A stretch of 64,000 nt of DNA, from the NCBI GenBank assembly GCA_905147135.1, contig LR990049.1, positions 19,733,428-19,797,427 on the forward strand, in the 5' to 3' direction. The notes beneath the pieces were generated by a model. It ran no database searches. It was not told the DNA's origin and saw nothing but the letters and a program-made list of their open reading frames with translations. Both the position numbers and the translations under genes were made by a program. The stretch is from Blastobasis lacticolella. Taxonomy: Eukaryota > Arthropoda > Insecta > Lepidoptera > Blastobasidae. Below, in pieces: positions 22,990 through 33,217 of this stretch (position 1 is the stretch's first letter; the number at the start of each line of letters is the position of its first letter).

Positions 22990-23470
22990 TAGGAGAGGTA
23001 GGGTATTAGAACTCTCTCCCTCTGTAGTCGGTCCTTCATGACTGAGGATCGTAGTCTGATGAGCACAACTTCGAGTGCACGAAATGATTCCGCTCCTATC
23101 CATCGCCAGCCTCACCTCGTCGTAGAAACTGTTAGATGGCGCAACCTTCAACTGATCGTTCGACTTTTAATCACTTGCTATTGACATTGTCCTCTATGAC
23201 AAGTTTTTCCAGACTGTCTCATTAAATGACCGAAATATGCGAGGATCCGTTGGTGGCAGATGGTTGATAGCCTCGCTTTAATCTTCAGCTGATCGAAGAT
23301 TGATATGTTTGTGCGCTTGGCGGTCCAGGGAATTCTTAGTATTCTACTCCAATACCACATCTCGAACACTTCAATTCTCTGCCTCTCTCGTGTTTTTAAG
23401 GTCCAAGTATCAACTCCATATAAAAATATTTTAACTCAAGAGCTCGGACCAGACGCGTAGGATTGCAATA
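22990..23470 (-). mobile_element. RTE-like LINE reverse transcriptase C-terminal fragment
   Basis: The antisense ORF 23178-23369 contains FEMWYWSRILRIPWTAKRTN, then LSTICHQRILAYFGHLMR, which is the signature tail of RTE-type endonuclease/reverse transcriptase polyproteins. The frame is broken on either side. Confidence 0.75.
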
Positions 23471-23599
23471 GGAAAAGTTGTTACGACGTCCCTCACCAAA
23501 ATATGTCAAAACAAACAGATACATAGGTACTTAATACGTACATACCTTCACCCCTTTTTCCATAGGGCAGATAGAAACCACATCGTTTCACTTGCTATA

Positions 23600-23855
23600 G
23601 TCCTGACACATATCGCTATATATTTTTATTACCTAGGGAGGCACATAGACGGACGGTCCACTTGATTGAAAGTGGCCACCGTCGTCCGTCCTGGACGGAT
23701 CTACAACCTAAGGAGTGCGGAAGCGGTGCCGGCCTTTGAGGTACCTGTAGACATGTCTTTTGAAGAACCCCATGTTGTATTGCAAAGGAAAGACTTCATA
23801 CTTCATTCCACATCTTGGACGTGCCGGTAAGAAGGCTCGCGATGTCTGTATGTTA
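23600..23855 (-). mobile_element. LINE 3' fragment (antisense)
   Basis: Antisense reading gives a degraded FKRHVYRYLKG block followed by the 3' end that includes the antisense of cacttgattgaaagtggcc. It is related to the family at 59745. Confidence 0.5.
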
Positions 23856-23879
23856 GTTTGATAATAAAATAAATAAATA

Positions 23880-24130
23880 ATAATAAATAATCGTGGACAA
23901 ATTCACACAGCGCCACCTAGCCCCAAAGTAAGCAAAGCTTGTGTTATGGGTGCTAGATAACTGATGAACTACTTATATACTTTTAAATACATACTTATTA
24001 TACATAGAACACCCAGACCCGTAACAGAAATTAAAATTCATTATTTCAATTTCTACCCGGCCGGGAATCGAACCCGGGACCTCTTGCGTGGCAGACCGGC
24101 ACTGAACCACTGAACCACTCAGGTCGTCCA
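23880..24130 (-). repeat. SINE family H, tRNA-derived
   Basis: On the minus strand a tRNA-like head holds gggttcgattcccggccggg (B box) at about 24078-24057, followed by aaatttctgttacgggtctgg and gcaccc, ending at caagctttg...gcgctgtgtgaatttgtcc. A plus-oriented copy is at 37180-37405. Confidence 0.68.
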
Positions 24131-24757
24131 GGTGGCTAGGCATCTAGACGCTACATCCACATTTATCCTTTCGTAGCCTTTTCAAACGTCATGAACGTCG
24201 GTTTAGGAAAAGCTTAGCTGGTTTGGGCGTGTAGAGAGGATGAAAGAAAGGAGATTGACCAAAAAAGTCGCTAAGCAATTACCCCAGAATCCGTAACAGA
24301 TGCCTCAACGGCACTTTCAAATTGCTACACAGAAATTACGTTACCCACTGTTGCACTCCCCATGGCGTAATGCTAACTAGTCTTACAACTCCAGTAGTTT
24401 TTATTTCTATAATGCAACAGACTCGTCGAAAATTATAAATAGATTAGATTTACTCTCCTACTTCCTAATGTTGTCGAAACTAATACGAAGTACGTAATGT
24501 ATGGTGAAACTGTTCCAGTACGGACTTGGACCTTATACATTATAATTAACGTTACACATTATAATTTGCTAGACCATTTGTCAATTTTGTTCAATGTGCA
24601 CCATACATTTTGGTGTGGACTGTACCTAAGTTAAGTATATTCAGTAATTATGGATAAAGCCACCCAAATATCTATTTTATTCAATATTAAGTATACATTG
24701 TTGCAATATACAAACTTATAACTACCATTGTTACCATAAAAATGTTAGACAAAAACA
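24131..24757. other. Intergenic, no gene recognised
   Basis: AT-rich, with no coding features and no recognised repeat. Confidence 0.4.
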
Positions 24758-24759
24758 AT

Positions 24760-25133
24760 TTTCACTAAACTTAGGAATCGCCCAAGTTCCGTCTTAACTA
24801 GATTTTAGCCAGTAGACCGTATTCACAATGGCTCGAAAATCGGATTCGGATACGGAATCGACAAAGGACCCCGCAAAAGTTCTTAGGAAAATTTCTTGTG
24901 GATTCAGTTAATTTTGATGAAAATTTCATATGTTATAGAGAGTAGAGTTTCCGTGGAATCTATCGGGATTCTGAATAACAGTTTTTGAATCGATCGACAC
25001 GGATTCGCCGCTCACGAATTTCGTGTCGAATCGTTCGGAAACGGTTTCGAATTATTGTGAATACGGCTACAGTAACGTCCAAATTCCAGATGAGAAATAA
25101 TTTAGCCGATTCCTAAGTTTAGTGAAACGGTTT
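24760..25133. mobile_element. Foldback MITE with nested inverted repeats
   Basis: Outer arms ttcactaaacttaggaatcg (24762) and cgattcctaagtttagtgaa (25109) are exact inverses. Inner arms accgtattcacaat (24816) and attgtgaatacggc are inverses too. The centre is rich in degenerate ggattcgg/cgattcg words. Confidence 0.72.
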
Positions 25134-25135
25134 TA

Positions 25136-25980
25136 ATTAAACATTTAAAAAACAGATTCTAAATCGCTGCCAAGTGGCGTTCCCGACTGCTGGCGGCTTA
25201 CCTTGTTGAACAGTTCGTTGTCCGAGATACGCGTCAACATTTGGGTTCCGGTTGCCCTTCATAAATTGATATCTAATATTGATCGTTCAATGCTACTAAT
25301 TTCATTTAGACGGCCAATAACTATTAATTGTTTACCGCTTCTGAATTCCGGTCAATGCTCGATAGTGATACTGATAACATAATGATATTAAAATTGCAGC
25401 TACCTATATTTTCACGATTTTGCACAGAATATTTACCTTCTAGTTTTTGTTTGTATTGCGGCAACCAACATCTTTTGTTATTATAATCATTAGCAAGATT
25501 AATATGATTTTTTTTCTAAAACGGCATTAATTTAGCACTTTCACGGCCTTGCAATTGCAAATGCTAACTCTTTACAATCTACGAGCTTGATTCGTTACAA
25601 ATAAAATCAATGAAACTTGGTTTAATGGATACTCGAAGGTCTTGGTGTTGACTAATTTACTTATTTAATAAATACCTACATAAAAGCACATTATGTAGGT
25701 AATAGCCTTCATATCTTCAAGCTAAGCGCAAACGGGAGCTGTATTCCATTGGTTAGGTTAGGTTAGACCTTCATGACTTTGTGAAGCCCTAGGAGTCCGC
25801 CTGGGAGGGTACCTACCTCAGAATTTCCATCTACTAATACTATAAATGCAAATTTGAAGAAAATGATGGATTTCATTAATTAGAATTTATGACATTTTTA
25901 TATTTTATTATGAATAATTTAGTTAATGCTGCGGCGTTTATATTGTAATGTACAATTAAATGTAATATGCTTATATACAA
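25136..25980. other. Intergenic, no gene recognised
   Basis: AT-rich; a ggttaggttaggttag at about 25752 is three insect-telomere-like units. Confidence 0.4.
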
Positions 25981-25984
25981 CATG

Positions 25985-26140
25985 GAGTTCTTCAACAAAG
26001 GGTTTAAAAGGTTTTTACGGGGTCGGCAACGCGTGGGTGATGCCCCTGGTATTGCAAACGTCCATACGCTGCGGTGACTGCTTACCATCGGGCAGGCCGC
26101 AAGCTTGTTTGCCACCTTAGTGGTATAAAAAAAAAGTATT
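25985..26140 (+). mobile_element. LINE 3'-end fragment
   Basis: gttcttcaacaaagggtttaaaaggttttta through catcgggcaggccgcaagct and a poly(A) run is the 3' end of the LINE family with the KKYI..RGL block. A similar plus-strand piece is at 37490-37625. Confidence 0.5.
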
Positions 26141-26745
26141 AAGTAGCGCAATAACAAGCATGATGATTGTCATCGTTGTCCTCACAGAGACAACACACCT
26201 GCAGTTCAGCATTTATATTACTTGAAATCTAATGCTCGAATGCGCTAAAGTTAGGCGATGCATTTCAGTATTGTCAGTGCGAACTTGGTACCCTATGCGT
26301 ATGCGTGATCTGAGAGAAATTATAGAAACATTTCTGAATATGATCTAGTAGGTAATTAAAGACTTCAAAATGAATGGTAATCCAAGATAACTCTTTGTTT
26401 TAATTTAAAGTTAGATAGCGCTAAAATATAAGCGCAATATTAACAACGTGCTAATTATAAAAGTTATCGACTAATCAAGGAACACATCTTAATTTTTTTT
26501 AAGAAAAGCACAAAAAACCTTTCGTTAAACATACATCGGCCATTAAGCGGCTCCAGTGCTCGAGTAAAACGGATAGAATCTCGTCAATATTCGGCTACTC
26601 TCGGAACATGCACCCGTCGGCACAACTTATTGAAATGGCAGCGTACGAGCGCTTAGGCGGGCCACCCATTTTAGGCCACCTTTCCCCTACTACTATAGAG
26701 TTGAACATAAATAGATATTTTCTGAAAATAACGAGAAAATAATTA
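26141..26745. other. Intergenic, no gene recognised
   Basis: AT-rich; no coding or repeat feature recognised. Confidence 0.4.
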
Positions 26746-26754
26746 TCAGCAAGT

Positions 26755-26890
26755 CAGATCCGAGATCAGATGGCAGTCGCTCCACCGTAATTATCTGATC
26801 TGCCAAATCCTGGATCATGGTCAAGGCAGACCCCGGGCCCTCGTGCACGAAAGCACAACCGGGGCATTAACGCCATGATGATTATTTTAT
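26755..26890 (+). repeat. SINE family A tail fragment
   Basis: cagatggcagtcgctccacc through gcacaaccggggcattaacg is the 3' 130 bp of the SINE family. Confidence 0.65.
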
Positions 26891-27289
26891 AACGCGGAAG
26901 TAATTAACTAAATAGTCGAAAAACCAATAAAAAGCTCAAACTGGCTACCAACCAAAAATGTAAGGTTAAATTTGAAAGATTTAGAATTTTCAAGAAACTC
27001 AATTAAAGCTTCCAAACTAATGCATATTTATGAAACCACAGCTTCCTATTTACGCTGAGTGAGACACGCGTTACGCAATGCTAATGGTCGAGCAACGTCC
27101 ATATTGCGAAGGTGTACGAGGTTCAAGGTTCCCATTCAGCATCCATCACCTAAAAGCAGGGTTTCTCAAACTTATGGCTCCACGTACCTCTGTCAAAGTT
27201 TCCAGTTCGAACCTCTTAACCCCACCAATTCAAATAAAGAAAATATTTAAATTGGCTGTTTATTTCGATACAAGGATGGGTGGGCTTAT

Positions 27290-27890
27290 TTCAATTTCAA
27301 TTTATTTTTATTTGTGGTAACACAGGTTAAAAAGATGTTACATTCGATATAAGTGTGCTCAACTGTGACCTGCCATTCGGCGTACAAATTTAAGATAATT
27401 TTATAACAATGTCAAACTGTAATTATTTAGGTAAACAATAACAAAAACAATATAAACACAATGTCAAATTTACATTAATAATGAAAAATGCCTAATACAG
27501 TTAAAAATATCATATCAAACTTCATGTCGTACACTTAATATAATTGTAACTAAAATAAATCATTGTAAAAACAATAAAAATCACAATACCAAAAACAAAC
27601 ACAAATCTAGATGTCAAGGTATGTATAAATAAAAAATAAAAAGCTTCCATGTTAAATATTAAAAGATGGGCGCAAGAGTGTTATCTACCTTCTTGTTTTA
27701 GCAAAAAGTTCTTCTACCGTGTACAACGCTCTTTCCACGAGATACTTGTGAAGTTGTGTTTCAAAACGGTTCAGACTTTCAGCTTCTCGTATTTCTATTA
27801 CTATTCTCGGTATGGCATTATAGATTTTTGGGGGGATTTTCATATCGCAAATTATGTCAATTTTAGAAGGAATTGAGTTCTGTATTTAGT
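27290..27890 (-). mobile_element. Jockey-like LINE 3' end (antisense)
   Basis: Antisense translation of 27890-27690 ends in a form of NRFETQLHKYLVERALYTVEELF, the usual last block of Jockey-type reverse transcriptases. The AT-rich 400 bp to its left is probably the LINE 3' UTR, ending in the simple sequence ttcaatttcaatttattttt. Confidence 0.55.
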
Positions 27891-28780
27891 TTTTATCATG
27901 CATGACCTGCGGGGCTATTGGCTATCTCAGTGGACGACTGAATTTGACTAATTTGGTAGACGCCATAGCCAGTGTATGTAGACGTAGCGTACAATTATTT
28001 AATGTCAAATTCAGTTGCCAACCGAGTTAGACAACATCGAAGGTGTAAAAACCCACTCTCACATAAGTATGTTGTAGCGAAGGGTAAAAGGAAATTGGCA
28101 TGGCACACGTGTCATACAGCCATCATTACGTAAATCTTGTCACGAGCCCCTACCGTCGAACCCACTTTGAGAAATTCTGCCTTAGAGTATTTCCATATTC
28201 ATTTCTCTAAACCAATAAACTATAGGTCAAAATCCGTATAAAATTTAACCAATAAATTATAAATCAAATTCCGTATGACATTTAAATTACGCACTGCCTA
28301 ATGACCTATAATATTGGTCAAGTGTTTAATATAGTCGGTCAAGTACAGTGAGTAAGTATTGAGGCGACCGCTCAACCCCTTGCACTTGGCACTTGACTGG
28401 AGTATGACGAAAATTTTGCACATTACACGTATTTGTTGACGTTACTGGTCCATATCGATAGAGAAAAAACGACTCAAAAAAAATGAGTCACATATTACGG
28501 GTATTCCCTAAGTAAAATAATTTAAAGTAAAGTAATTTTAAGGTTTTATTTATAGGTAGTTTTAGTATGTAAATATATATTGTTTGTGTATCATGCTTAT
28601 ATTTAAAATTAGTAAAATAATATTTTAAACTATCGGGATTATTATCACACATTTTAAAGGTATGTTTCGGGTTCCCTACCGCGGTTCTTTATTGACGAGT
28701 AGCTCGATATTGACGGATTGCATCATGGTCATGAGACGTCCCGTGACCCGGACATACCTTTAAAATTTGTTACCCTAAGT
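27891..28780. other. Intergenic, no gene recognised
   Basis: AT-rich. The phrase ccaataaactataggtcaaaatccgtat recurs in altered form within 60 bp (28210-28275), a short local duplication. Confidence 0.4.
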
Positions 28781-28784
28781 TTTT

Positions 28785-29416
28785 TTTTTTTAATATTAGA
28801 CTATCCAGGCATTTGACCGCCATCTCACCTGGTGGTAAGTGACGATGCGGTCGAAGATGGAGCATGCCTGTCTAGGAACAGCCTATTCACTCTAGCCTTG
28901 AAGGCGTCCAGATTATAGTGATCAGGGAACACACTCGCAGGCAACGCGTTCCATTCCTTAGCCATTCGCATTATAAAGGTTAAACCAAAGCGGCTCGTGC
29001 GGGCAGCTGGAAGATCCACGACACAAGGATGAAGCGCTCGCCTGGATCGCGTTTCCCGATGGCGGAAAGGGGCCGGCGGAATGAGGTCGTGCAACTGTTT
29101 CGCACACTCTCCGAAATGCAACCTATAGAATACCGACAGACACGCAACCCTACGCCGATGCTCGAGGCTCTGCAGCTTAGCCTCAATTAATTGCGGATCA
29201 CAAATTATCTTCTTTGCACGTTTTTCCACCGAATCCAAAGCGGCCAGTTGGTATTTGGCTGATCCATCCCAGAGATGGCAGCAGTACTCCATGCATGAAC
29301 GGACTTGTGCTTGATATAATTGAAGCAACTGCTTTGAAGTGAAGTACCGCCTGACCTTCGAGAGGATACCAAGTTTCTTGGCTGCCGTCTTGGCTTTGGA
29401 TTCGATAGTACTTCAT
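28785..29416 (-). mobile_element. LINE (Jockey/CR1 clade) C-terminal ORF fragment
   Basis: The antisense ORF 28825-29328 (167 residues) reads LYQAQVRSCMEYCCHLW, then LAALDSVEKRAKKII, then CLSVFYRLHFGECAKQLHDL, then [20 protein letters not shown]. This is the region after the reverse transcriptase palm in Jockey-like elements. An in-register extension to about 29416 (KKLGILSKVRRYF-type) lies in another frame. The left end ggtaagtgacgatgcgg is the 3' UTR. The best-preserved LINE ORF in the window after 9287-9985. Confidence 0.8.
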
Positions 29417-29764
29417 ACACTAGCGATTCTTCAGCGCGACTGCGTTGCTTCTTTCTGCTCAAAAGGTTACAAATTTCTTTGTTTTTATTATAATACTTGT
29501 ATCTAATTACGATTCCATATATGTATTCGGTAAGCAGGCTGACCGCCAAAGGCTAGGCCTATCGAAGGGCCCTGCCTTGGCTCAGGGGCCGACACGCTCC
29601 TGCGACTCCTTACGCAACCTAGCTAGGCAACGATTACGGGTGTTACTGCACTAAATGTGGTTTACTGTAGTAGTTATAATATTCTAAGTAAGTAGGTACT
29701 AGCCCCTAGCTGATGTTCGCGACTCCACACAGACAGACGAGGTATTTTAAACTAAAACAAAGCA

Positions 29765-29940
29765 TATTGGCGTTAATGTCCCGGTTGTGTTTTCGCGCAC
29801 GCGGGGACCATGGTCCAAGATTTGGCAGATCAGATAATTATAGATGAGCTAGTGCCATCTGACCTTTGTGACCCTGTTAACTTTGGGAACCCGACCACAT
29901 TGGATCATGGTTGCACATTCAGTCGCCTGAAGGATTTTGA
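29765..29940 (-). repeat. SINE family A tail half
   Basis: ttggcgttaatgtcccggttg through ggatcatggttgcacattcag, truncated before the tRNA-like head. Confidence 0.62.
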
Positions 29941-31160
29941 AACTACTCAGTGATAAACGAGCAGACAGGCCACCTGATAGTAAGCGGTTACTGTCGCCTA
30001 TCGCTAGATTTCATGCGCTTAAGTTAAAAGCAGAATCGCAGATGCGTCTAATACCTAATGCCTGTAATTGCGCTGGCTCCCTTATCCTTTAAACTGGAAT
30101 ACAACAATGCAAATAAGGATGCTTAATAGGGTAGAATAGCACGTAAGTAGGCCTTATTTACGCGTCAAACACTACTATCCCAGTTTAAATTATTGAGAAT
30201 GTTCATGTGTGTCTTTGCGTTACCGTTTCGTGCTTTTCAACCGTTGCCGGCTTGACAGATATTCATTGGCGTATCTAGGACTATTTTCCAAGGGGGGCTG
30301 GCCCCTGAGGTCGCGGATGAAGCCGAGTCGATCGCCAATGTATAGTCAGTGCGCACGGATCAGCATGATTAAAGCCACCGTACAAGCCAAGGCACAGGCG
30401 TTAGTTTTACGTAGTCGAGCTCTGTATTTCTTTTTGAATTGTTGATATATTGGTTCTTATAATCTGAATTGACGGGCGGTATGAGCGATGTGAATGTTTT
30501 AAAATGTTTTAGAATGAGAGTTCCAAAATGATTTGGATTTTATTTTCAAAACACCTGGGCGACCGGAGCGAGCTCGAAATATATGGCATTTTGGGTCTTA
30601 AAGCATGAGGTGATCATTGGATGAATAAATGAGCGGAGATAACAGCAGTAGGGAATCCTTACAATAGTAATTTAAGGGTAATCAATGAATAAGTGAAAGC
30701 AACAAGCTCGGTGCTCAATCAGCATAAAAAAAACTATATTAAGTGTTGGGGCGTCGGTTGAGGCGTAGGGTCTTGTCCCACGATCTGGACACTTTTTGGG
30801 TCAGTAAATATCGCTCGGTGTCCATCGGGCGAACATTTGACTATATTTACATTGATAGACTGAAAAATTTTCTTTTGGGTTTTACTACCCGACTTTTGGA
30901 AAAATAACTCAACCTAGGTAGCTTTCATTGTAATTTAATTTGATTGTAATTGAAATGTGGTTGTCCATTGAAAGGGCTTAGTGGTCGCCTTTCAGTATTC
31001 TACTTTTTGTTTAAAAAAATACGATACAAGCTGAAAAGTCCAAAAGTTAGGCAACCAACCTAGAGTTGAAGTTTTAATCCACCACTATACAATATATGTA
31101 TACCTGAACTCCTTTGCAAAAAAAGTTACGTTTGTGTGAATTTTTTCATGTGTCCAGGTA
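29941..31160. other. Intergenic, no gene recognised
   Basis: Contains scattered repeat-like phrases but no coding exon. The ORF at 30209-30445 has no recognisable domain. Confidence 0.4.
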
Positions 31161-31164
31161 CATC

Positions 31165-31240
31165 CTGGGGTGGGCACCAGACCATTCTGGGGTGGGCACC
31201 AGACCATTCTGGGGTGGGCACCCCCCCCCCCCCCCCCCCC
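31165..31240. repeat. 22-bp tandem repeat ending in a C20 run
   Basis: The unit ctggggtgggcaccagaccatt occurs twice plus a partial third, which runs directly into 20 consecutive cytosines (31221-31240). Confidence 0.8.
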
Positions 31241-31486
31241 TTCCTACGCCTATGCAGATATTAACGAAAGCGGCTCCGTGTCTGTCACAGTCGAATCGCG
31301 CAATCAGTTGGGATCATTTGATAAGCTTTTTTGTGTGTATACTTATTACAAATTTACAAATTTAGCAAATTGCAACCGGTTTCGAATTACTCATCTTCAG
31401 ACAATGATTTTATAAAAATTGGTATAATAAAGTGGAACCAGTGTACAAAAATTGATTGAATTCAACCTAAGTCTAATTGATCGAGA

Positions 31487-31665
31487 CCGAGAGTTTACGA
31501 CTAAGGAGTGGAACGCGTTGCCTGCGAGTGTGTTCCCTGATCAATATAATCTGGATGCCTTCAAGGCTAGAGTGAATAGGCTGTTCCAAGACGGGCATGC
31601 TCCATCTTCGGCCGCATCGTCACTTACCAACAGGTGAGATGGCGGTCAAATGCCTGCCTTGTATA
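31487..31665 (+). mobile_element. LINE C-terminal fragment
   Basis: The translation [20 protein letters not shown], followed by the VNRLF block and the 3' UTR words caggtgagatggcggtcaaa, is the same family as 28785-29416 on the opposite strand. Confidence 0.72.
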
Positions 31666-31872
31666 ATATAAAAATAAGGTAAACTCTGTCTGATCGTAGA
31701 TGGTATTTAAGTAAAACAGAACACGCGATAAAAGCTCGTTAAGTTTTTCATTTGAGAACTTGTTCGCTAGGCGCAATCGATCACTCGGGGTTCCACACAG
31801 AATAACTCAAAGGCTATAATTTGTGTCAAAATTCAATGTAATTCCCATAGGATCACTGAATTTTACGCGGAA

Positions 31873-32262
31873 AGTAGTAGTGGACACACAGCAAATATTG
31901 ATAAAAACCGCAAATCGATGTACAGGATAGCCGTTCGGTACACGAGTACTTTAGGTTAAAACAATAATTTTGAGCGGTAGTTCTTAAAAATATTCCCATT
32001 GGAGGAGCAGTAATGACGTCATTCGTTTTTTGGATGGGATTTAAAAAAATATTTTTCTGAATTTTATCGTATCATATGAACGGGCTTCATGACCCGGTTT
32101 TAAGAATATAAGTACTACACCATTGCCTTTGGGCCACCTGTTTAGTAAAAATCCGAGAAATATTTTTAAAACAAACCAAGTTTGGGCTCCTCCAGGTAGG
32201 AGACGGCTTAGTTAATTATTGTAAAACATACGCTAATGTCTCTTAGCCCGACCACTATAGTT
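31873..32262. mobile_element. Short relative of the 3952-5178 foldback element
   Basis: Starts tagtggacacacagcaaat, continues with accgcaaatcgatgtacagg and ends ccgaccactatag. It corresponds to one arm of the 1.2 kb element with its own tagtgg/ccacta termini, and it interrupts the local duplicated unit described at 32263. Confidence 0.7.
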
Positions 32263-33070
32263 CTCGGCGGAATCTAACCATTCACTTCAAAATTTGAACT
32301 TGAACGGCAACCGACCGTTACTAGTTAAAGGTCAATTATTGCAATTTGCCATTCTAAAAATAGATCATGTGAAATCTAGTCTAGTGGTTTTAGAGTGTCT
32401 TAGGTAACCTAATCATAGAGGCTAACAACAATCTGTTGCAACACAGCGTTAGGCTCAATCCGCAAAGATTCGGGCCGATAGCGCTGGACACATGTTGCAC
32501 GGATTTCGTCCAAAAAGATTGGAAAGTTAACTACCTTCATGGCGGAGAATTCTTTTTTTGCTCTGTGGACAGCTTCGTTCAAGGAAGTTCGGAAAATCCG
32601 TGCTGCAGCTAGATAGCCATATGTTCTGTTTTGGCAATACAAGTATGCACAGAATATGTGTTCGTATAGCCGCTTGATTTCAAAAATATAGCAAATAAAA
32701 AAAAAATTTAAGTTTTTATAAGGTTTTGAAAAATATTTTGGAATGATTTTTTATTTTTGACTTTGGGGACCAGTCAGACCCGTCCCCAGTTCTGCTACTT
32801 CTTCATTTGGTCGGTTCTAAATAGGACAATTTCTGCTTTTGACCACAATACTTACCCCTTTTCAATTGTCGCCAGTTTTGCCTCTTTAACAAGGTGTAAT
32901 TTTATGAAGAGCACCAGTTAACTAAATGTTGGGAGTATCAAATTACTTGATACGGGGCCCTTGTAAGGCAATAAAGCTTTGGCACTGACCATAACTAAGG
33001 ACCTAATATAAAACTTTACTTCATACACCAGCGACTATACTGGCTAAACTTGCTTCTCTCTGCTGCCCAG
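32263..33070. other. Upstream flank of the SDR-like gene; locally duplicated block
   Basis: The segment ggcggaatctaaccattcac to tagtggttttagagtg (32270-32400) recurs at 33783-33925 and, more degraded, at 34150-34330. The 21 bases before 33071 (cttctctctgctgcccag) are a good splice acceptor, so an upstream non-coding exon is possible, but I cannot place it. Confidence 0.5.
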
Positions 33071-33217
33071 ATGTGCGAGCCGGAGAACGCGCTGGGGTGG
33101 CGCGTGTTGGTCGCGCTGGAGGGCGGCGCCGCGCTGCTGGCCGCTGCCGCCGTGCTGGCGCGAGCCGCCGCCCGCCGCGCCGGCAGCACACCGCCTAGCC
33201 CGCCGGCCACTGTACTG
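33071..33217 (+). CDS. SDR-like gene, coding exon 1
   Basis: Codons 1-49, ending ACTGTACTG/GTAAGG in phase 0. ATG is the first codon after a good acceptor, so either this is an exon 2 with the start at its first base or the resemblance is chance. Parts of this exon with its donor are repeated at about 33324-33386, 33640-33696 and 34357-34404. Confidence 0.72.

Noticed and set aside
25752..25767. Interstitial telomere (TTAGG) array
   Set aside because: Only three units, in a context that looks like ordinary repeat DNA.
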